5,699 nucleotides of DNA from Acidobacteriota bacterium (GTDB lineage Bacteria; Acidobacteriota; Polarisedimenticolia; QHYA01). Shown piece by piece: positions 1-4,374 of the stretch; positions within the stretch are counted from its first letter, which is position 1, and each line of letters opens with the position of its first letter. Under the pieces are notes generated by a model that worked only from the letters and a program-made list of their open reading frames with translations, made no database searches and was not told the DNA's origin. The position numbers and the translations under genes are program-made. The stretch spans positions 1 to 5,699 of the forward strand of contig QHYA01000239.1 of assembly GCA_003223995.1 (NCBI GenBank), read 5' to 3'.

Positions 1-444
1 ACCCGCCCCGGGTCGATACGTCAGATCGAGGAGGCTCTGGAGCAGGCGGGCGCGCGCGTGCGTGTCGTGGCCGACGCGGACGAGGGGTTCAAACGAGCTG
101 TCCTGGAGGGGACGGCCGATCTGGTCATTGCCGGTTGGACCGCGGGATTTCCGGACACACACTCCATCGTCCATGGTCTTCTGCACTCGCGGGAAGGTTT
201 CCTCGGACGGATTTGCGGCTTCCCGGAGATCGACCGGCTCATCGAGAAGGCCCAGACTGCGGTCGATCCCGCGAGCCGGCATTCTCTCTACCGCCAGATC
301 GAGGGGATCGTCGCGAGAGACGCCCTCCTCGTCCCCCTCTACCACGAACAGGAGTACCGGTTCTGCCGTCCCGAAGTGGAAGGCCTGACGCTTTCCTACT
401 CCTCCCCGTTCGTTTCCTACGAGAATCTCCAGATCCGTTCGTGA
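1..444 (+). CDS. ABC transporter solute-binding protein, family 5 (C-terminal part only)
   Basis: The reading frame is open from base 1 to a TGA at 442-444, giving 147 residues. The N-terminal part lies outside the window. The sequence matches the C-terminal lobe of family-5 (SBP_bac_5; oligopeptide, dipeptide, nickel type) binding proteins. Visible landmarks are a 'LVIAGWTAGFPDT' stretch (the usual W-x-A-x-[YF]-P-D core), then 'PEIDRLIEKAQTAVDPASR' (the family's n.e.D.L...A....D...R helix), 'LYRQIEGIVARDALLVPLYH' (the usual lY..ie.ii..daP..pl.h), and a terminal 'VEGLTLS' with an aromatic-rich end. Such proteins capture peptides or other small solutes outside the inner membrane for an ABC permease. 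No permease or ATPase gene follows: the next gene is convergent. The substrate cannot be read from this fragment. Family-5 domains are also found fused to regulatory N-termini, which cannot be excluded here. The family call is firm; substrate and full architecture are unknown. Confidence 0.85.
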   Translation, partial: TRPGSIRQIEEALEQAGARVRVVADADEGFKRAVLEGTADLVIAGWTAGFPDTHSIVHGLLHSREGFLGRICGFPEIDRLIEKAQTAVDPASRHSLYRQIEGIVARDALLVPLYHEQEYRFCRPEVEGLTLSYSSPFVSYENLQIRS

Positions 445-490
445 GTCCCTCAGGATCTGACGAGATCGCGAGGATCGTAGGCGGGAAGGC

Positions 491-513
491 AGCCGGTCGT
501 CGTTCTGCCGGCT
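491..513. terminator. Weak inverted repeat at a convergent gene junction
   Basis: AGCCGG (491-496) and CCGGCT (508-513) form a 6-bp stem around an 11-base loop, between the end of the solute-binding gene and the end of the convergent secreted-protein gene. It overlaps the TAG stop of the latter (512-514 on the minus strand). No T tract follows on either strand, so an intrinsic terminator of the usual kind is not supported. The location is the only argument for a role in transcript ends. The rest of the 67-base gap (445-511) shows nothing recognisable. Confidence 0.2.
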
Positions 514-2080
514 ACCAGGGACCCTCGCCGGCGGGCGTCACGGCGACGACGGAATAGTACCGGTTCTGGGCATCCGCCTCGGCCCCGCGATCACAGTAAT
601 GGGTTGCGGTGACCTGCGCGAGGGTTCCCCAGGATGGATGCGCAAGGTCGGCGAAAGGCGAGACGTAGATCTTGTAGCTCGTCACCGCCGCCAGAGCTTC
701 CCAGCTCAGCACGACGTCCGAGCCTTTCGGTCGAGCTTGAAGGGTGCGAACCGGCCCGCCCACGGTCCACGTCGGCAGCGAGCTCAAGGCAAGCGGATAG
801 GAATCGAGTTGCTGGTAGGAGGACCCGAGGTTGCTGTCGCCTACATTCGAGCACAGCGGATAGAACTTCATGAACAAGGGAATCGTAGTGGTCTCGCTCC
901 CAGTCAGTGCCTTGAGGGTCACGCCGTTGTTGCCGTAGGCCGAATTGTCTTCGTCGGAATAGTTCGGGTCCGTGACCGGCGCATCGTTGTACGAGGCATC
1001 GTCCAGGAAATAGGACTCCGCCGAGCGGTAATAGGGAGAAGGAGGGATCGTGTTGATCGTCACGTAACCTCCCAGTCCGCTGCGCAGCAAGGTCCATGGC
1101 TGAAGGGCCGTCGGCGCCGCCGGGTCGCGCACTCCATCCACGGGCATCCCCGACGGTGTCGCCGGCGTGAACAGCGTTGCCCCGGCGTTCGGCAGGAGGT
1201 CGAAGTAGAGCCAGACCTCGTTGATGGGATGCACGCGCAGGTTGACCGTTCGCTGCCAGCGACTCCGCGACACGACATCGTGATGGACCGTGTTCACCCC
1301 GCTCGCAGCTCCCTGAACGTAGCGGATGGCGCGGACCAGCCCCACGATTCCGCCCATGAAGGAAGAGGCATCGTTCCAGTTCTCCTCGGTTTCGCCACCC
1401 TGAGGGGTGATGCCTCCGCGACCCTTGAGACGGTCGATGAGATCGGCGGCGGTCCCGCACGGCACCAGCACGCGGAGCCCCGTCAGCAGCCAGCGGTCGG
1501 AGAAGTCGAGCGAGAAGAGCGATGTGGAGATGCTCGAGTTTCTGGTGCCGCTCCACGAGACGTACTGGGTCGAGGATCGGGGAAGGTTGGCTCCGGAGAA
1601 GAGATACACCCAGCGAACGGTGTTGGAGTCCGGACGCGGGTCCGTCACGGTGATGTCGAACCGCTCCGGCTCCGCCCCCACCGGCCAGGCAATGGACGAA
1701 GGAGCCTGCGGGCCGCCGTCCCCGAAAAGGAAAGCCACCTCGTCGTCCGCATCCAGAAGTCCGTCGTCCTCGTGGAAGACGTCGTAGATGTTCTCGACGA
1801 CCTCGAGTGATGTCCCCGCGCTGAAGACATGATTGACCCGCTCATCCACCTGGGTCGGAATCGGGACAAAGCTGAGGCTTGCGGGGTCGTACTTGAAGGC
1901 GCCGAGATCGGAATTCACACGGCCCAGGAAATCGGGCAGGCTCGAGCCCGGGACGACGACAATGTCGTCGTCGCGCGGCAAGGTCCCTCCTGCGCTCGTA
2001 GCCTCGGAACGACTCTGAGTCAGGAGCAGAATGAAAAGCGCCAGCGAGACGTGCCGAACCGCGACATGGTGATGGATCAT
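512..2080 (-). CDS. Secreted protein of unknown function with C-terminal FN3-like domain
   Basis: This encodes 522 residues. The N-terminus (about residues 8-30) has a basic residue, a hydrophobic core 'LALFILLL' and a small-residue stretch ending 'ATSA', consistent with a Sec signal peptide. The mature protein is polar and rich in Ser, Thr, Asp, Asn and aromatic residues, as in extracellular beta-rich proteins. Around residues 73-81 is 'PIPTQVDER', and at about 104-121 an acidic 'EDDGLLDADDEVAFLFGD' segment that resembles a D-x-D calcium-binding loop. Residues about 442-522 read as a fibronectin-type-III-like domain (VVLSWEA..., SYKIYVS..., YYSVVAVTPAGEG). No transmembrane anchor or sorting tail is visible after it. 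The ATG at 2080 is preceded by a purine run (2081-2092, AGGGGAGGGAGG on the minus strand) whose AGGGG part lies about 7 bases from the start. I do not recognise a named family for residues 30-440. Adhesion or binding of a surface ligand is only a guess. Confidence 0.85.
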   Translation of the reverse strand: MIHHHVAVRHVSLALFILLLTQSRSEATSAGGTLPRDDDIVVVPGSSLPDFLGRVNSDLGAFKYDPASLSFVPIPTQVDERVNHVFSAGTSLEVVENIYDVFHEDDGLLDADDEVAFLFGDGGPQAPSSIAWPVGAEPERFDITVTDPRPDSNTVRWVYLFSGANLPRSSTQYVSWSGTRNSSISTSLFSLDFSDRWLLTGLRVLVPCGTAADLIDRLKGRGGITPQGGETEENWNDASSFMGGIVGLVRAIRYVQGAASGVNTVHHDVVSRSRWQRTVNLRVHPINEVWLYFDLLPNAGATLFTPATPSGMPVDGVRDPAAPTALQPWTLLRSGLGGYVTINTIPPSPYYRSAESYFLDDASYNDAPVTDPNYSDEDNSAYGNNGVTLKALTGSETTTIPLFMKFYPLCSNVGDSNLGSSYQQLDSYPLALSSLPTWTVGGPVRTLQARPKGSDVVLSWEALAAVTSYKIYVSPFADLAHPSWGTLAQVTATHYCDRGAEADAQNRYYSVVAVTPAGEGPW

Positions 2081-2109
2081 CCTCCCTCCCCTGAAGCACT
2101 GCTGGCGGA

Positions 2110-2115
2110 AATATA
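2110..2115 (-). promoter_or_regulatory. Possible -10 element for the secreted FN3 protein gene
   Basis: Minus-strand TATATT lies about 30 bases upstream of the ATG at 2080. It matches TATAAT at five of six positions and would give a 5' leader of roughly 20-25 bases containing the purine-rich ribosome site. No good -35 hexamer lies 16-18 bases upstream (nearest is CCGTCA), so this is a partial promoter at best. The rest of the 216-base gap (2081-2296) shows no clear terminator for the upstream coiled-coil gene. Confidence 0.3.
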
Positions 2116-2296
2116 CTGCGGAAATGGTCCGGTGACGGCAGTTCTCGTGTGCCCGTACCGAGGAACTCTTCGATCCGAGAAAGCGAGCTTCCGACGTTCG
2201 ATGAGGAATCGAGGAAGGATTGTCCGGAAATCTGAAAATCAGTCCATTCGGCGCTTCAAACGGGGATCAACAGGCTGTCACTGGGGTCGGACCGTC

Positions 2297-2668
2297 TCAT
2301 CGCCCCAACCCCATCGTCCTCTTCAGCTCCGCGACCTCCCTCCCCAGGCCCTCGAGCCTCTCGTTCTCGACCTTCGTTCCCGGAACCCCCTTCAGCGCCT
2401 CGACCTCCTTCTCCACGCGCTCGACCTCCTGCCGCGCCGACTCCGCGTCAGAGGTCGTGTCGAGGCCCATCGTGCCGGCCGTCCTCTCCGCCTGTCTGAA
2501 GGTCTGTCCCGCCGCCTTGAGGCGCCGGGCCAGATCGTCGAGGCGTCTCCCCTTCTCCGAGACCGAGGCGGAGGACGACGGCGCCAGCCCTATTCTTCCG
2601 GTCGTGAAGTAGTTGTAGGCGAGGATAGCCGCCAGGAGCAAAGCGCCTATCAGAAGAATCTTTCTCAT
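2297..2668 (-). CDS. Small membrane-anchored coiled-coil protein of unknown function
   Basis: This encodes 123 residues. Residues about 4-20 (ILLIGALLLAAILAYNY) form a single hydrophobic segment after a short basic N-terminus (MRK). There is no convincing signal-peptidase site, so an uncleaved inner-membrane anchor is likely, with the rest in the periplasm by the positive-inside rule. From about residue 38 the chain is highly charged and helical. Heptad-like stretches occur at about 38-60 and 77-118 (for example 'ARQEVERVEKEVEALKG' and 'LEGLGREVAELKRTMGL'), separated by a Gly/Thr-rich break. The ATG at 2668 is preceded by GAGAGG with 8-base spacing. I recognise no enzymatic motif and no named family. 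The anchor plus coiled coil suggests a structural or scaffolding envelope role, which is inference. Composition and codon use resemble the neighbouring genes. Confidence 0.75.
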   Translation of the reverse strand: MRKILLIGALLLAAILAYNYFTTGRIGLAPSSSASVSEKGRRLDDLARRLKAAGQTFRQAERTAGTMGLDTTSDAESARQEVERVEKEVEALKGVPGTKVENERLEGLGREVAELKRTMGLGR

Positions 2669-2730
2669 GACTCGAACCTCTCTCGATCTCTTCGGAGATC
2701 ACGCGGCCCAGGAAGTGCCGCCAAACCTCT

Positions 2731-2758
2731 AAGATAGGTCCGCGTCTGGTCTTTTCAA
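2731..2758 (-). promoter_or_regulatory. Sigma70-like promoter upstream of the coiled-coil gene
   Basis: On the minus strand, TTGAAA (2758-2753; five of six matches to TTGACA) is followed after 16 bases by TATCTT (2736-2731; four of six matches to TATAAT). The predicted start near 2724 would give a leader of about 55 bases before the ATG at 2668. This supports independent transcription of the coiled-coil gene rather than read-through from the beta-barrel gene, which ends at 2830. Confidence 0.4.
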
Positions 2759-2829
2759 ACCTTCGGGAAACCGCCCCGGAAGATCGCCGGCCCCGGGCCC
2801 GGGATCCACAGTTCGGCAGCAGCGCCCTT

Positions 2830-3381
2830 CTACCGGCCTCTGCCAAGCACCCAGCTCACGCCGGCTGTGAACACTCCGTTGTTGGTCGAGGGACTGGTGT
2901 CGATGTGCATCCAGCGGCCGTCGAGCCGAATGCTGACGCGGTCATTCAGGTAGAAGCGGGTTCCTCCACCGAGGTAGATCGTGAAGTCGCTCTCACTGCC
3001 CAGGACATCGATATCCGTATTGGCGCTTCCGACGCCGCCCGTGAAGAAGGGAACGACGTCATCATCCGGTGTCCAGTTGTAGAGGTATCCGACCGTCCAA
3101 GTCGTGACATCCGTGTCGAGATCGAGCCCGGTGAAGTTTTCCTCTGTTCCCGTATAGGATCCGGTGAACTCCAGCTCGTGCCCGCCAATGAAGTTGTACC
3201 CGATCCGGCCCCCAAAACCCGCACCGTTGTCGACACCGAGGTCATTGTCGAAATTGACGTACTGCCCGAAAGCCCCCAGCTCCCAGGAGTTGTTGCGAGA
3301 GGCGGCTCGAGTCAGGCTTGGCAAGGCGGCAGCGGCAAGGACCAAGAGGCAGCAGATCATCCTGAAGATCGTCGTTCTCAT
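2830..3381 (-). CDS. Outer-membrane beta-barrel protein (OmpA-like/porin-family small barrel)
   Basis: This encodes 183 residues. A Sec signal peptide is clear: MRTTIFR, hydrophobic core 'MICCLLVLAAAALPSL', and a likely cut after 'TRA' at residue 26. The mature part of about 157 residues alternates hydrophobic and polar residues in short strands with Asp/Asn/Gly-rich turns. Typical stretches are 'WELGAFGQYVNF', 'GGRIGYNF', 'HELEFTGSYTG', 'WTVGYLYNW', 'VPFFTGGVGS', 'DFTIYLGGGTRFYL', 'VSIRLDGRWMHI' and 'VFTAGVSWVL'. This is the pattern and length of eight-stranded outer-membrane barrels. The last strand ends in WVLGRGR rather than the common terminal aromatic residue. The frame stays open upstream to an ATG at 3642, but the start at 3381 is chosen because the signal peptide begins there and AGGAGG lies 6 bases before it. 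The extra 87 codons look non-coding. The role is probably structural or a small pore; the ligand is unknown. Confidence 0.88.
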   Translation of the reverse strand: MRTTIFRMICCLLVLAAAALPSLTRAASRNNSWELGAFGQYVNFDNDLGVDNGAGFGGRIGYNFIGGHELEFTGSYTGTEENFTGLDLDTDVTTWTVGYLYNWTPDDDVVPFFTGGVGSANTDIDVLGSESDFTIYLGGGTRFYLNDRVSIRLDGRWMHIDTSPSTNNGVFTAGVSWVLGRGR

Positions 3382-3387
3382 AGCTTT

Positions 3388-3393
3388 CCTCCT
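3388..3393 (-). promoter_or_regulatory. Ribosome binding site fixing the beta-barrel gene start
   Basis: A perfect AGGAGG on the minus strand sits 6 bases upstream of the ATG at 3381. It settles the start of the beta-barrel gene against the longer in-frame ATG at 3642 and agrees with the signal peptide beginning at the same place. Confidence 0.85.
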
Positions 3394-3596
3394 CTGACTC
3401 GGCGGCGAGCCAGACGAATCACAACGAGTCGTGAGTAAGGCCCCCCCAGGCAAGACTTGGATCCCCCGGGTGATTTGTAGTCTCTGCGGCGGCTCTATGG
3501 TGAAGCAAAAGGATGTTACCAGAGAAGAGCAGGAATCCCCAGGCTGCCAACGGACACGAACGATTTGCAGCGAAACCGTCGGAGGGTTAGATTCGA

Positions 3597-4154
3597 ATGG
3601 TGGAGAGAGAACTGATACCCCAACCTCCGCCGCGCCGAGCACGCGCGATCGTCAGGTCTTTGCTGGTGGCTGCTTTGGCGGTCGCTCCGGCGGCCTCCTT
3701 CGAGGCTACCCACGCAGCGCTTCCCAATTTCGTTGAGGTCTCTCCCGGTATCTTTCGCTCGGGCCAGCCGACCCCCGAGGGCCTGCGTGCAGTACGGAAA
3801 CGGGGCGTGCGGACAGTCATCGTGCTTCGCGAAGAGATGCCGGAAGATGAACGCCAAGAGGCGGCGCGGCTCGGGCTGCAACTCGTCCACGTCCCGATGG
3901 ACGGCACGCACATGCCGTCGATCGAAGAGGTCGACAAAGCCTTGGACGTTATCCGGGACAGCTCGAAACAGCCCGTGCTCGTCCATTGCCGCCACGGAGA
4001 AGACAGGACCGGGGCCGTCATCGCCGCCTACCGGGTCGTCGTGAACGGCTGGGACCCGGCCGCCGCCGAGAGGGAGGCGCGCGAGCTCCGTTTCAACCTC
4101 GGGAACCTCAAGGAGTTTCTCGTCCGCTTCCAGGAGCATGAGCGCAGGCGGTGA
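3597..4154 (+). CDS. Exported protein tyrosine / dual-specificity phosphatase
   Basis: This encodes 185 residues. The cysteine-phosphatase loop is intact: 'VLVHCRHGEDRTG' at 127-139, with nucleophile Cys131 and phosphate-binding Arg137 (C-X5-R) followed by Thr138. Upstream are 'NFVEVSPGIFRSGQPTPEGL' (44-63), 'GVRTVIVLR' (70-78) and 'VPMDGTH' (99-105). This is the usual order in compact dual-specificity-like bacterial phosphatases. Asp102 is a candidate general acid. Residues 13-40 (RRAR..., then hydrophobic LLVAALAVAPAA, ending THA) form a likely signal peptide or anchor, so the enzyme probably acts outside the cytoplasm. The substrate (phosphoprotein, phosphoinositide-like or other phosphoester) cannot be told. 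The ATG at 3597 follows GGAGGG with a 10-base gap; GTG at 3600 is an alternative. It is divergent from the beta-barrel gene across 215 bases. It ends only 19 bases before the trp promoter, but nothing ties it functionally to tryptophan synthesis. Confidence 0.87.
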   Translation: MVERELIPQPPPRRARAIVRSLLVAALAVAPAASFEATHAALPNFVEVSPGIFRSGQPTPEGLRAVRKRGVRTVIVLREEMPEDERQEAARLGLQLVHVPMDGTHMPSIEEVDKALDVIRDSSKQPVLVHCRHGEDRTGAVIAAYRVVVNGWDPAAAEREARELRFNLGNLKEFLVRFQEHERRR

Positions 4155-4173
4155 GGTCCAGGATCCCGAGGTC

Positions 4174-4202
4174 TTGACGGAGCCGGCGGGCGGACGTAAG
4201 GT
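4174..4202 (+). promoter_or_regulatory. trp operon promoter (sigma70-like)
   Basis: TTGACG (4174-4179; five of six matches to TTGACA) and TAAGGT (4197-4202; fits the TAnnnT core) are separated by exactly 17 bases. The expected start is G4210, eight bases after the -10, or A4213, the first base of the leader ATG. The transcript would then have a 5' leader of zero to three bases. The promoter begins 19 bases after the stop of the phosphatase gene, so the trp unit is probably transcribed on its own. Confidence 0.65.
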
Positions 4203-4212
4203 AGCCCCCGTC

Positions 4213-4308
4213 ATGCTGAGCGAACCGAGCGCAACGATCCGCCTGGCGCGAACCTTCCCCTCCTCCTGCTGGTGGCGGGTGCGTGCGGAGGTGGGCGCCG
4301 GACGCTGA
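4213..4308 (+). CDS. trpL: trp operon leader peptide with tandem Trp codons
   Basis: This is a 31-codon ORF (ATG 4213, TGA 4306-4308) between the trp promoter and the trp terminator hairpin. Codons 20 and 21 (4270-4275) are adjacent UGG Trp codons within 'SSCWWRVR'. Two tandem Trp residues are the hallmark of trp leader peptides, whose translation senses charged tRNA-Trp; the peptide itself needs no function. The Trp codons sit in the loop of a possible 1:2 hairpin, and codons 25-28 form the antiterminator segment (4286-4295). A ribosome stalled on Trp would therefore cover segment 1 and leave segment 2 free. No Shine-Dalgarno sequence at useful spacing precedes the ATG (nearest AAGG, 11 bases away, lies inside the -10), and the predicted transcript start is within three bases of it. 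Initiation is therefore probably leaderless. No homologue search was possible; the call rests on position, Trp codons and RNA structure. Confidence 0.85.
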   Translation: MLSEPSATIRLARTFPSSCWWRVRAEVGAGR

Positions 4309-4370
4309 GCGCGAAGCAGGCTCGATAGTTCAAGACCCACCTCCGGTGACCGGGGGTGGGTTTTTTGTTT
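4258..4370 (+). promoter_or_regulatory. trp transcription attenuator (segments 1-4)
   Basis: Four segments can form exclusive pairs. Segment 1 (4258-4266, CCCTCCTCC) pairs with segment 2 (4287-4295) with eight pairs and one T-T mismatch, holding the Trp codons in the loop. Segment 2 (4286-4295, CGGAGGTGGG) is exactly complementary over 10 bases to segment 3 (4336-4345, CCCACCTCCG), forming the antiterminator. Segment 3 (4336-4346) also pairs with segment 4 (4350-4360) to form the terminator. Segments 2 and 4 are identical at nine of ten bases, as expected for competitors for the same partner. By the classical mechanism, stalling at 4270-4275 masks segment 1, so 2:3 forms and RNA polymerase reads into trpE. 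Translation to the stop at 4306 covers segment 2, so 3:4 forms and transcription ends. Confidence 0.85.
4336..4370 (+). terminator. Rho-independent terminator of the trp leader (3:4 hairpin)
   Basis: The left arm CCCACCTCCGG (4336-4346) and right arm CCGGGGGTGGG (4350-4360) make an 11-bp stem with one G-U pair and a TGA loop. A run of six T follows (4361-4366), then GTTT. It lies directly upstream of trpE, ending 4 bases before the ATG, where a simple end-of-gene terminator would make no sense. This is the position of an attenuator. Confidence 0.92.
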
Positions 4371-4374
4371 GCGA

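Noticed and set aside
599..1810. Long open frame on the + strand (403 codons).
   Set aside because: It lies fully opposite the secreted-protein gene, is very rich in Arg, His and Gly, and shows no domain. The minus-strand frame has a signal peptide, a ribosome site and an FN3-like domain.
1829..2737. Open + strand frame (302 codons) across the coiled-coil gene and two intergenic gaps.
   Set aside because: It ignores the gene boundaries of two better-supported minus-strand genes, and its product is low-complexity Arg/Ser/Leu-rich sequence typical of a GC-rich shadow frame.
3587..3592. TTAGAT as a -10 element for the phosphatase gene.
   Set aside because: It is only four bases from the ATG, would put the transcript start inside the coding region, and has only a weak TTTGCA upstream.
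3382..3642. An 87-codon N-terminal extension of the beta-barrel protein from the ATG at 3642.
   Set aside because: The signal peptide and a perfect AGGAGG at 6-base spacing both point to the ATG at 3381. The extension also overlaps the start of the divergent phosphatase gene.
4174..4212. Longer leader peptide starting at the in-frame TTG at 4174.
   Set aside because: That TTG is the first codon of the TTGACG -35 hexamer, so it would be upstream of the transcript start.
3516..4340. Open minus-strand frame (274 codons) opposite the phosphatase gene and trp leader.
   Set aside because: The + strand carries an intact HCX5R phosphatase here, and the minus product has no recognisable motif.
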